A stretch of DNA of 14,095 nt. Source: Gammaproteobacteria bacterium. GTDB taxonomy: Bacteria > Pseudomonadota > Gammaproteobacteria > UBA6429 > Thiohalophilaceae. A model generated the notes under the pieces. The model had not been told where the DNA came from. It ran no database searches and was given only the letters and a program-made list of their open reading frames with translations. Where the stretch lies: the NCBI GenBank assembly GCA_013152045.1, contig JAADGZ010000289.1, positions 1 to 14,095 on the forward strand, written 5' to 3'. Below are positions 1 through 7,526 of the stretch, one piece after another (within the stretch, counting starts at the first letter, position 1; every line of letters begins with the position of its first letter). The position numbers were made by a program, and so were the translations under genes.

Positions 1-147
1 TATTTTCCGAAGAAAACCGACTTTAGACAAGTCTCTTGGAAGCAAGTTAAAGATGCCGTCGAAAGTCTCAATAACAGACCGCGAAAAACTCATCATTACT
101 TAACTCCAAATCAATTATTTAATAACTCCTTCGTACCTTTAATATGA
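1..147 (+). CDS. IS30-family transposase, C-terminal fragment (cut by window edge)
   Basis: The frame is open from the first base and ends with TGA at 145-147. The 48 residues contain the typical IS30-family tail: a Y-F-P-K-x-T-D-F start, then a helix ending in L-N-N-R-P-R-K, followed by Y-L-T-P-N-Q-L-F. In IS30 transposases this segment lies just after the catalytic glutamate of the DDE integrase core and closes the protein. The rest of the gene lies left of the window, so I cannot tell whether the element is intact. The IS terminal repeat follows directly, and the PHP-ATPase gene starts about 80 bp later, so the element sits at the very edge of the accessory genes. Family assignment comes from recognising this tail, not from a search. 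Confidence 0.85.
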   Translation, partial: YFPKKTDFRQVSWKQVKDAVESLNNRPRKTHHYLTPNQLFNNSFVPLI

Positions 148-149
148 AT

Positions 150-176
150 AATTGCACTTATGACTTGAATTCGCGG
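150..176. repeat. Probable right terminal inverted repeat of the IS30 element
   Basis: Right after the transposase stop, the sequence ATTGCACTTATGACTTGAAT followed by TCGCGG matches the general form of IS30-family ends (TTGCACTT, a variable stretch, TTGAAT, C/G-rich end). The partner repeat would be upstream of the window, so the match is by recollection of the family pattern only. The exact outer boundary and any target duplication cannot be fixed from one end. Confidence 0.55.
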
Positions 177-225
177 TCATGTTTCTACACCTTGCTCACG
201 CAATTTTTCTAGGTGTTCCGATAGA

Positions 226-2370
226 ATGAAGATCGACATACATACCCACACAAAGAAGTGCAAGTCAGGTGATGCGCCTTCAAGAGAAATCTCGCCAGAA
301 GATTTTTGCGAAACTGTTCTGTCAACGGACGTCAGAATAATTGCTATTACGAACCATAATGTTTTCGATCTAGATCAATTCATGGAAATTGAATCTCGGT
401 TTAACGGGGAAGTGCAAGCCTGGCCTGGGATCGAGCTAGATATTCTCGAGGACTCATCCAGAGGACATCTACTCGTGATTACCTCGCCGAACCTGGCAAA
501 AGAGTTTTCTACAGCAGTAAGCGACATAACGAAGGGCTCTACTCCAGATAATTTTACTATTTCGATCGACAAGGTCTTAGAGACGTTTGATGGCTTCGAC
601 CCAATCTACGTAGCGCACTACAAACAAAAAAAGCCAAACCTTTCAGACGATGTGCTTGAGAAACTTGAAACGACAACGAGAAACCCAGATTGCGTTATTA
701 AGGAGGTCACTAACTCGATCTCGGCAGGTATATACATCTCGCACGGGTATGCGTCGATTTACGGGACGGATGTGCATGACTGGAGCAAGTATGAAGAGCT
801 CTCTCACGAACTACCTGACCTCCGACTCCCAGTAGATAGCTTCGAGCATTTCTGTCTGCTCTTAAAAAAAGATCAGACGACAATCAATACTGTACTAGAC
901 AGGAAAACCTCAGAAGACCTTGTTCTTCAGCCATTTCCAGATAAATCTATTCTGACGATCAAGGCCTTCAATGACATCAATGTATTATTTGGACCCAAAG
1001 GAACAGGCAAAACAGACATCCTTAGAGCTGTCGCTAAGCACTACTCGGAGAACGGCATTGATACAAAAGTCTACGAATCGGCAAGTGGCCGCCTAGATGA
1101 GATATTCGATACGAAAGGAAAAGAATTAGCGGTAAATTTAAACGACTATGGTATCAACTATTGCAACACTGAGATTGAAAACCTGCGCAATGCTGGTGAG
1201 GTTGATGTCACCAGCCTTACCAAGTATCAAGCCTATTTTGAAGTTAAGAGCACGAACAGGAGCGCCAAAAAGATTTTGATCAAAGCCATTGAGCCCGAGG
1301 AGGAAAGTAGTACTAAGCGAGAGTTCACCGATTTTTATGGAGCAACTAGAAAAACGGCTGAGTTCTTGGAATTTCTCGCTGAGAATTCTTCCGTAAAAAA
1401 AGAGCTCAGCGAAGACGAACATATTGAGGTTGCTCGTATTCTGTCGGAACTGCTAGAGCGACTTAGGACGAGGGAATGGAACAGATTCTTAGGTTGGAAG
1501 GAGATTTGCTTATTGAACTCGGCGATTGAAACTTTCCGTAAAGAGGTGGAACGGAAGACGGGCACGCCAGCAAAACCAACAACAACCGGCTTTCGCGACT
1601 ATGCGATGAATCGCATCGATATAGAGGTAAATGCAGCCGAGATCGTCAAAAGCGTGAACACAAAGATTCCACTGCAGTGCGATCTTGTTGGCAACCTCGG
1701 AGCAAACAAAGGAAATCTAGAGTTTAGGACTGAGTTCAAATTTCAGGATGGATCGATATCAGACAGCGCGCTATCGAGCCTGGCGAAGGTTAAAAAGAAA
1801 CCAAAGAAGGAATTTGTTGCTATCGTTCGGAAAATCCGCGAACACGCGTGCGCTGATGACTTATTTCAGTTGATTGCAAAACTCAACGGTATTGAGGATG
1901 TGGAGGTCATAAAGACGACATACGAGTTGCTTCTTTTCAGAAGATACTTCGCATTAGATGGGAATAAGTATGAGCCGTCGAGCGGCGAGGCCTCGATGGT
2001 TATGCTGCAGAAAGAATTGGGAATGGACAAGGAAGTCTACGTTTTGGATGAGCCTGAGAGGAGCTTAGGTAATGAGTATATTAGTGATGTGATCGTGCCG
2101 ATGATTAAGGAGCGAGCGAGAGCTGGTAAGAAGGTTTTTATTGCGACGCACGATGCGAACATAGCCGTAAGGACGCTACCTTACAGTTCGATCTACCGCT
2201 GCCATGGAGCAGGCGGGTACAGCACTTATATGGGCAACCCCTTTTCAAGCAATCTTGTCAATCTTAGTGATGAGAGCGACCATCTTGATTGGAAGAAAAT
2301 CAGCATGAAGACTCTCGAAGGCGGTGAAGAGGCTTTTGGAGAGCGTGGAAAAATATATGGAAACAATTAG
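226..2370 (+). CDS. PHP-domain phosphoesterase fused to ABC/SMC-like ATPase (TrlF-like; candidate defence protein)
   Basis: This 714-aa protein has two parts. Residues 1-205 look like a PHP metal-dependent phosphoesterase or nuclease domain. It has H6-T-H8, D16, the I-T-N-H44 motif, P-G-I-E70, G-H81, A-H131 and G-T-D182-V-H184-D, which together make a full-looking metal site. Residues about 240-714 form an ABC/SMC-type ATPase. It has Walker A GPKGTGKT (256-263), a long helical insert (about 340-560), a signature-like S-S-G-E-A-S (585-590), Walker B V-Y-V-L-D-E-P-E (604-611) and an H-loop A-T-H-D (640-643). PHP-plus-ATPase proteins of this kind are annotated as TrlF-like and often occur in accessory regions. 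A nucleic-acid or nucleotide target gated by the ATPase is inference. The ATG lacks a clear Shine-Dalgarno, but the PHP domain starts at once, so the start is probably right. The next gene overlaps its end. Confidence 0.8.
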   Translation: MKIDIHTHTKKCKSGDAPSREISPEDFCETVLSTDVRIIAITNHNVFDLDQFMEIESRFNGEVQAWPGIELDILEDSSRGHLLVITSPNLAKEFSTAVSDITKGSTPDNFTISIDKVLETFDGFDPIYVAHYKQKKPNLSDDVLEKLETTTRNPDCVIKEVTNSISAGIYISHGYASIYGTDVHDWSKYEELSHELPDLRLPVDSFEHFCLLLKKDQTTINTVLDRKTSEDLVLQPFPDKSILTIKAFNDINVLFGPKGTGKTDILRAVAKHYSENGIDTKVYESASGRLDEIFDTKGKELAVNLNDYGINYCNTEIENLRNAGEVDVTSLTKYQAYFEVKSTNRSAKKILIKAIEPEEESSTKREFTDFYGATRKTAEFLEFLAENSSVKKELSEDEHIEVARILSELLERLRTREWNRFLGWKEICLLNSAIETFRKEVERKTGTPAKPTTTGFRDYAMNRIDIEVNAAEIVKSVNTKIPLQCDLVGNLGANKGNLEFRTEFKFQDGSISDSALSSLAKVKKKPKKEFVAIVRKIREHACADDLFQLIAKLNGIEDVEVIKTTYELLLFRRYFALDGNKYEPSSGEASMVMLQKELGMDKEVYVLDEPERSLGNEYISDVIVPMIKERARAGKKVFIATHDANIAVRTLPYSSIYRCHGAGGYSTYMGNPFSSNLVNLSDESDHLDWKKISMKTLEGGEEAFGERGKIYGNN

Positions 2371-2647
2371 AGCCATTGTAAAAGCTGTTGATGAACGGCA
2401 TTTCATTGAAATTGAAGTTGGGGATGACAAAACCAAGATTCCCTTGTCCGAGGATAATCCGAACGAGGTTAAGAGCGCATTCAATAATCTCATTGTTCGA
2501 CTCAAAGGCGGGAAGTTTCAGATCGAATTGGAAGATGTTGGAGAAGACCTATTCTCTCAGGTTGCTAAAGAATACATCGTCCAGCTCAACCGTGAGATTC
2601 TAGAGGTCCATGGCGAAATGGAAGAATACGGTTTAGTCGAGACCTGA
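2357..2647 (+). CDS. Small acidic partner of the PHP-ATPase, unknown function
   Basis: This 95-aa acidic protein starts METIRAIVK and ends E-E-Y-G-L-V-E-T. I recognise no family. It seems to have a beta-rich first half (F-I-E-I-E-V, K-I-P-L, Q-I-E-L-E-D-V) and a helical tail (about residues 62-88), with no membrane segment. The ATG at 2357 lies inside the PHP-ATPase gene and overlaps its last 14 bases (stop at 2368-2370), so the two are almost certainly translated together. GTG codons at 2324 and 2345 are alternative in-frame starts. I prefer the ATG, with GGAGAG (2338-2343) upstream, although the spacing is long. The tight overlap suggests a subunit, regulator or immunity-type partner of the ATPase, which is inference from context only. 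Confidence 0.7.
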   Translation: METIRAIVKAVDERHFIEIEVGDDKTKIPLSEDNPNEVKSAFNNLIVRLKGGKFQIELEDVGEDLFSQVAKEYIVQLNREILEVHGEMEEYGLVET

Positions 2648-2903
2648 TTGAATCAGTTGAGCTTGCCAGCAAATGTTCTTTTTGACAGAGTAAGTGACAA
2701 TGACGACGAAACTATACAAGTGGGTCAAGTCGTTCGCTTCGCTCACTGGGACGCGAGACTTACCGCTACTCGGTTTGTGCGCTCCTTATCAAAAACGTCA
2801 AATAAACTCATGAAATTTCCATCAAAGATCATAGTTATTCTGGCACCAGAATTTTTAACGGTTCCAACCATTCTTGTGTCAAGCTTGTACAGTTTCTCTT
2901 GTG
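2648..2903. other. Intergenic stretch with an attC-like imperfect hairpin (2723-2764)
   Basis: I see no convincing gene here. An open frame exists from a TTG at 2648, but its translation resembles nothing and it runs into the next gene. The notable feature is an imperfect inverted repeat: GGTCAAGTC (2723-2731) pairs with GACTTACC (2757-2764), with the motif CGCTTCGCT (2735-2743) in between. The same CGCTTCGCT core recurs in attC-like repeats at 10783-10791 and 11654-11662. It may be a degenerate cassette recombination site behind the PHP-ATPase pair, but clear outer core sites (GTTRRRY / RYYYAAC) are not visible. Confidence 0.3.
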
Positions 2904-3293
2904 ATGGCCACCCCAATGTTCTATCGAGCTCTCGCTGACCTTGTCGTCTTCGCCCATTTTGCGTTTATTCTTTTCGTGCTCTTCGGAGGCCTGCTCGCCT
3001 TTCGCTGGCGCTGGATGCCGTGGGTTCATCTTCCCGCGGCGGCTTGGGGCACGGCCGTTGAATTCTTTGCTTGGCGCTGCCCTCTTACGCCGTTAGAGAA
3101 TGTAATGCGGCGCGCAAGCGGCGCAGCAGAATACTCAGGCGGTTTCGTCGAGCATTACATTCTGCCCCTAATCTATCCTGAGGGTCTCACGGGGGAGTGG
3201 CAGCTCCTTCTTGGATTGATTGTTGTTGTACTCAACTTGGCTATATATTTCCTGCTATGGCGCCGGATGCGCGCACGAAAAGCTCGCGGATAG
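2904..3293 (+). CDS. DUF2784 family inner-membrane protein
   Basis: This 129-aa protein has three clear hydrophobic helices (about residues 10-33, 38-58 and 99-119) and an Arg-rich cytoplasmic tail. It carries the hallmark DUF2784 pattern: a first helix with A-D-L-V-V-F-A-H-F-A-F-I-L-F, then W-V-H-L-P-A-A-A-W-G, then C-P-L-T-P-L-E-N followed by Y-S-G-G-F-V-E-H-Y. The length is normal for this family of uncharacterised membrane proteins. I place the start at the ATG of M-A-T-P-M-F-Y-R (2904). A GTG at 2901 and an ATG at 2916 are alternatives, and none has a strong ribosome-binding site. It stands alone between the PHP-ATPase pair and the exporter operon, on the same strand. Its function is unknown. 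Confidence 0.8.
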   Translation: MATPMFYRALADLVVFAHFAFILFVLFGGLLAFRWRWMPWVHLPAAAWGTAVEFFAWRCPLTPLENVMRRASGAAEYSGGFVEHYILPLIYPEGLTGEWQLLLGLIVVVLNLAIYFLLWRRMRARKARG

Positions 3294-3617
3294 CAGACGG
3301 GTCTGCAAACAAAAGTGCATGGCTGCTTCCATTGCTTGCGGTTCAAGTTTGAAGTGCAGCGCTGGCCCAAGCAGCGATTGTGGTGTCAATTCCTGATTAA
3401 AAGCTAATAAACCCGTTCGCATTGCTCTCTGACCGTGGCATTAAGTGAGCTTGCCTCGGAATTCAAAGCATTCGTTCGCTGGGATTCAGACTCTACTCTC
3501 ATGCCGGAGTATTGCCGCTCTTTAGGTTATCCTCTCATGACATAGCAGCGTGTTTTAGCGGCAGGATGATGCTGTCCGGGTTAAGCTAGAACAAAAAGCA
3601 ACAATGGAGTGGTGGAC
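3294..3617. other. Non-coding gap upstream of the exporter operon
   Basis: This gap of about 320 bp should hold the promoter of the exporter operon, but I could not find a convincing -35/-10 pair. A small perfect hairpin, GCAGAC-GG-GTCTGC (3293-3306), lies just after the DUF2784 stop codon. It has no following T-run, so it is not a typical intrinsic terminator. An unstarted open frame ending at a TAG near 3544 gives about 40 residues with no recognisable family. The ribosome-binding site GGAG (3606-3609) belongs to the adaptor gene downstream. Confidence 0.4.
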
Positions 3618-4652
3618 ATGCAGAAGAAAACCGTTTTCCTTGCGATCGTGCCACTGGCGCTGGCGGCCATCGCTATCGCTGTGTTCTTGTCGCAGCCCCA
3701 GCACGAACAGGGCGATGATCAGACCTTACACCTTTACGGTAATGTCGCTATTCGCGAGGCGCAGTTGGCCTTCAATAGCAGTGAACATATTGCTGAAATT
3801 CATGTGCAGGAAGGCGACCGTGTCAGCAAGGGGCAGTTGCTGGCCCATCTGCACACCGAGTTACTCGAAGCGCAGCGTGACGAAGTGCAGGCGGCTTTGC
3901 TCGCCCAGCAACAGGTGCTGGCAAAGCTGGAGGCGGGCAGCCGCCCGCAAGAGATCCGTAAGGCGCAGGCTGAACTGAAAGCCGCCCGGGCCACGGCAAA
4001 GGCGGCGGTGGATAGCTATAAGCGCAAGGCACAGCTGCTGGAGCGCAAGCTGGCCTCGCCCGAGGACGTGGAAAATGCGCGCTCTCTGGCCGATGCCGCC
4101 GCTGCCCGGATGGAGGCGGCGCAACAGGCGCTGGCATTGTTGCAGGCCGGCCCGCGTAAGGAAGACATTGCCGTGGCCCGTGCTCAACTCGTCGCGCGTG
4201 AGGCCGGGCTGGTGCTGGCCCGGCAGCGGCTGGAAGATGCCAATCTCTATGCGCCGGCGGATGGCATTATCCGTAATCGCATTCTGGAGCCTGGCGCTAT
4301 GGCGTTTCCGCAGACACCGGTATTGACCCTGGCCTTTATCAACCCGGTCTGGGTGCGCGCCTACCTGCCGGAACCGGCGCTGGGGCAGGTGGCCCTGGGT
4401 GCTAAAGCGCTTATTCACACCGACAGTTACCCGGACAAGGTTTACCAGGGCTGGGTCGGCTACATCTCTCCCAGCGCCGAATTCACGCCTAAAAATGTGC
4501 AGACTCCGGAGCTGCGTACGCGGTTGGTCTACTCGGTGAGAATCTATGCCTGCAATCCTCAGGGGGAGCTGCGCCTGGGCATGCCGGTCACGGTCACCCT
4601 TGCGCTTGACCAGGCATTGTCCAGCACCACTGCCAACCGCTGCGGGCCATAG
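3618..4652 (+). CDS. ybhG: HlyD-family periplasmic adaptor, YbhG-like
   Basis: This 344-aa membrane fusion protein has an N-terminal signal-anchor helix (about residues 5-24). A lipoyl-like half motif follows around 57-80 (A-E-I-H-V-Q-E-G-D-R-V-S-K-G-Q-L-L-A). An Ala/Gln-rich coiled-coil hairpin spans about 80-205, and the second lipoyl half (Y-A-P-A-D-G-I-I-R-N-R-I-L-E-P-G) lies at 211-225. A beta-barrel region runs to the C terminus. Length and order match the YbhG/UPF0194 adaptors, which link an inner-membrane ABC-2 exporter to an outer-membrane channel. I start at ATG 3618 because GGAG lies 8 bases upstream; GTG codons at 3609 and 3612 would overlap that ribosome site. It is the first gene of a four-gene operon; the ATPase gene begins 2 bases after its stop. 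No dedicated outer-membrane factor is present nearby, so a TolC-like partner would be encoded elsewhere. Confidence 0.88.
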   Translation: MQKKTVFLAIVPLALAAIAIAVFLSQPQHEQGDDQTLHLYGNVAIREAQLAFNSSEHIAEIHVQEGDRVSKGQLLAHLHTELLEAQRDEVQAALLAQQQVLAKLEAGSRPQEIRKAQAELKAARATAKAAVDSYKRKAQLLERKLASPEDVENARSLADAAAARMEAAQQALALLQAGPRKEDIAVARAQLVAREAGLVLARQRLEDANLYAPADGIIRNRILEPGAMAFPQTPVLTLAFINPVWVRAYLPEPALGQVALGAKALIHTDSYPDKVYQGWVGYISPSAEFTPKNVQTPELRTRLVYSVRIYACNPQGELRLGMPVTVTLALDQALSSTTANRCGP

Positions 4653-4654
4653 CC

Positions 4655-6402
4655 GTGAACGCTGCTGCGCTCATCTTTTCGGCCGTCAGCAAGACCTTTC
4701 GCAGTGAAGGGCGGCAAGTGCAGGCGCTGGAGGAAGTGAGTTTCGCTATTCAGCCGGGCCGGGTGACGGGGCTGATCGGCCCGGACGGGGCCGGCAAGAC
4801 GACGCTGATGCGCCTCGCCGCTGGTCTGCTGCTGCCGGATACAGGCGCAATCAGTGTGCTGGGCCTCGACTCTCGCGCCAGGCCGCTGGCGGTGCAGTCC
4901 TGCATTGGCTATATGCCACAGCGCTTTGGTCTCTACGAAGATCTCAGCGTGCAGGAAAATCTCGATCTCTACGCCGACCTGCAAGGCGTAGCTATGACAG
5001 AACGTTCCGCCCGCTACGCGCAGCTGATGCGGATGACCGGTCTGGATCCGTTCACCCGGCGCCTGGCGGGACGTCTTTCCGGCGGCATGAAACAGAAGTT
5101 GGGCCTGGCCTGTGCCCTGCTGCGTGCGCCGCAGCTATTGCTGCTGGATGAACCTACCGTCGGCGTTGATCCGGTCTCGCGCCGCGAGCTGTGGCAGATC
5201 GTCTATCGTCAGGTGCAGGAGACGGGTATGAGTGTGCTGCTCAGCACTGCCTATCTGGATGAGGCGGAACGCTGTGATGAGGTGATTCTGCTGCACCAGG
5301 GTAAATTGCTGGGCCAGGGTGAGCCGGCGCAATTCAGTCGCTCGGTGGCAGGGCGCATCTTTCAGGTCAGTGCCAAAGGGCTGAGTCATCGCCGTTTGCA
5401 GGCACAGTTGAGCCGCGCCCCAGGCGTACTGGATGCCCTGAGCGAAGGCGAGACAGTACGTCTGGTGATGACAGCACCTGTTGCACCGACGGCTGAAGCA
5501 CTGTTACCGGGCCAGGCCGATGTCGACATCGCGCCAGTGGCACCGCGTTTCGAAGATGCCTTTGTCGCACGCTTGAAAAAGCATCGGTCTGAAGGCGAAA
5601 CAAGGCTTTCAATAGCGTTGAAAAACAAGACCGGTGATGGTGATGTGGTGATCCGGGTAGACAAGCTGCAACGTCGTTTCGGTGATTTCATCGCGGTCAA
5701 TAATGTCAGCTTCAGTGTTCGCCGGGGTGAAATCTTCGGTCTGCTGGGAGCCAATGGCGCCGGCAAGTCCACCACTTTTCGTATGCTGCGGTCTGTTACC
5801 TGCCAGCGGCGGCGAACTGGCTGTAGCCGGTCATGATCTGCGCCGCGCCGCCGCCACGGCGCGTGGCCGCATTGGCTACATGGCGCAGAAGTTTTCGCTC
5901 TATACCAATTTGTCGGTGATACAGAATCTGCGTTTTTTCTCCAGCGCCTACGGCCTGCGCAAAAAACAGCAAAAAGCGCGTTTGGACTGGGCGCTGGCCA
6001 CCTTCGAGCTGGGACCGCTGCGCAATGCCAATGCCGGTGATTTAGCCTTGCTACAAACAACGTCTGTCTTTTGCCGCGACGCTGATGCACGAACCGGAGA
6101 TTCTGTTTCTCGATGAGCCCACCTCCGGCGTCGATCCTCTCGCGCGGCGGGAATTCTGGGCGCGTACCAACGCATTGGCCGAAGCCGGGGTGACGGTGCT
6201 GGTGACGACGCATTTCATGGAAGAAGCCAATTACTGCGACCGGCTGGTGATTATGGCTGAAGGCGAAGTGCTGGCCGAAGGTACGCCGTTGCAGATGAAG
6301 ACGCGCGCGCGCAGCGCACAAAATCCCGATCCGACCATGGAGGATGCCTTCATACAACTGATCGAACAGCGACAGGGCAAGGCAGCGGACGTGGCGGCAT
6401 GA
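4655..6402 (+). pseudogene. ybhF: YbhF-like double ATP-binding subunit, broken by two frameshifts
   Basis: This encodes two fused ABC ATPase domains, in the manner of E. coli YbhF. Domain 1 has Walker A G-P-D-G-A-G-K-T (42-49), signature L-S-G-G-M-K-Q (141-147) and Walker B L-L-L-L-D-E-P-T (161-168). The usual H-loop histidine is absent (L-S-T-A-Y-L-D-E-A-E), as in the family. Domain 2 begins near 5650 with Walker A G-A-N-G-A-G-K-S. The frame breaks near 5784-5790, where F-R-M-L should continue to C-G-L-L-P-A. It breaks again near 6050, where D-L-A-L should continue to Y-K-Q-R-L-S-F-A. The last frame carries L-F-L-D-E-P-T-S-G-V-D-P and T-T-H-F-M-E-E-A. Each break fits 2 missing bases, and adding 4 bases gives 583 codons plus stop, close to YbhF length. 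The start is GTG 4655, 2 bp after ybhG. The cause may be real decay or sequencing error. Confidence 0.85.
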
Positions 6403-7523
6403 GCTCGCTGAGCAGCATGCGTCTGTGGGGCATGATACGCAAGGAGAGCTTGCAGATTCTGCGTGATCCGTCGAGCATCGCCATTGCTTTTGTGATGCCG
6501 GTGGTATTGCTGTTTCTGTTTGGTTACGGGGTATCACTGGATGCCAAACACATTCCGGTAGGCATTGTCATCGAACAGCCGGATACCGCGACGCAGTCAC
6601 TTGCCGGGGCTTTTGAGCGCTCCGAGTTTTTTCGCCCGCTGCACTTCGATGCCATTCAATCTGCGCAGCAGGCACTGGATGAGCGCAAGATCGAAGGCAT
6701 CGTCTGGCTGCGCAACAATTTTTCCGCCAGCTTGCTGGCCGGACACGAGGCGCCCATTGGCGTGATCATCAATGGCGTGGATTCCAATCAAGCCAATATC
6801 ACCCAGGGATATATTCAGGGCACCTGGCTGGCCTGGCTGGAGCATTACGCAGCAAGCCGCGGCCAACCATTGGCCATGCCGGTGAGTTTGCAACAGCGGG
6901 TATGGTTCAATGCTGCGCTGTCGAGTCAGTTGTTTTTAGTGCCGGGCTTGATCGCCATCATCATGACCCTGATCGGTTCGCTGCTCACCGCTATGGTGGT
7001 GGCGCGTGAATGGGAGCGTGGCACCATGGAGGCTCTGATGGTGACGCCGTTGCGCAAAAGCGAGCTGCTGATCGGCAAGCTGGCACCCTATTTTATATTA
7101 GGCATGGGCGGCATGCTGTTCAGTGTCGCTTTGGCAGTATGGCAGTTTGGTGTGCCCCTGCGTGGCTCCTTCTGGCTGCTGCTTGTCAGCTCGGCGCTGT
7201 TCATGCTGGTAGCGCTGGCGATCGGTTTGTTGATTTCCATCGTCTCAAAAAACCAGTTCATGGCGGGACAGCTGGCCATCATCGTCACCTTTCTACCGGC
7301 GTTTATCCTGTCCGGTTTTTTGTTTGACATCAATTCCATGCCCGGCTGGACACAAGTCATCACCTATCTGGTGCCGGCACGTTATTTCGTCGCCATTGTG
7401 CAGACCCTGTTTCTTGCCGGCGATGTGTGGCCAGTGCTGCTGGCCAATATGGCGGCGCTGTTTATTATGCTGCTGTTCTTTTTCAGCCTGGTGTGGCGCA
7501 AGTTTCGCAAGCGGCTGGACTAG
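6399..7523 (+). CDS. ybhS: ABC-2 type permease, YbhS-like
   Basis: This 374-aa inner-membrane permease has one helix near residues 24-45 (I-A-I-A-F-V-M-P-V-V-L-L-F-L-F-G-Y-G-V). A long extracytoplasmic domain follows (about 46-170), then five further helices in the second half. The cytoplasmic coupling segment R-E-W-E-R-G-T-M-E-A-L-M-V-T-P-L is the classic ABC-2 permease motif that contacts the ATPase. The end, W-R-K-F-R-K-R-L-D, is basic. The ATG at 6399 overlaps the ATPase stop as ATGA, which indicates translational coupling. With the next gene it would form the heterodimeric membrane pore of the YbhFSR exporter. The family is known for exporting drugs and cations; the substrate here is unknown. 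The gene is intact even though the ATPase gene upstream is frameshifted. Confidence 0.9.
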   Translation: MSSLSSMRLWGMIRKESLQILRDPSSIAIAFVMPVVLLFLFGYGVSLDAKHIPVGIVIEQPDTATQSLAGAFERSEFFRPLHFDAIQSAQQALDERKIEGIVWLRNNFSASLLAGHEAPIGVIINGVDSNQANITQGYIQGTWLAWLEHYAASRGQPLAMPVSLQQRVWFNAALSSQLFLVPGLIAIIMTLIGSLLTAMVVAREWERGTMEALMVTPLRKSELLIGKLAPYFILGMGGMLFSVALAVWQFGVPLRGSFWLLLVSSALFMLVALAIGLLISIVSKNQFMAGQLAIIVTFLPAFILSGFLFDINSMPGWTQVITYLVPARYFVAIVQTLFLAGDVWPVLLANMAALFIMLLFFFSLVWRKFRKRLD

Positions 7524-7526
7524 CTT

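Noticed and set aside
2648..2938. Plus-strand open frame of 96 codons starting with TTG
   Set aside because: No ribosome site, no recognisable protein, overlaps the DUF2784 start and contains the inverted repeat at 2723-2764.
3293..3306. GCAGAC-GG-GTCTGC hairpin as a terminator
   Set aside because: The loop is only 2 bases and no T-run follows, so it does not fit an intrinsic terminator.
3861..4418. Minus-strand open frame of 185 codons opposite the adaptor gene
   Set aside because: Composition is Arg/Gln-rich and repetitive; it mirrors the coiled-coil coding region of the HlyD-family protein.
5784..6052. Programmed ribosomal frameshifting in the ybhF-like gene
   Set aside because: No slippery heptamer is evident at either break, and each fits a simple 2-base loss relative to the family protein.
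5386..6537. Long minus-strand open frame (383 codons) opposite the ybhF-like gene
   Set aside because: Its translation is Arg/Pro/Cys/His-rich with no family features. The plus strand here encodes clear ABC ATPase motifs, so it is a GC-rich shadow frame.
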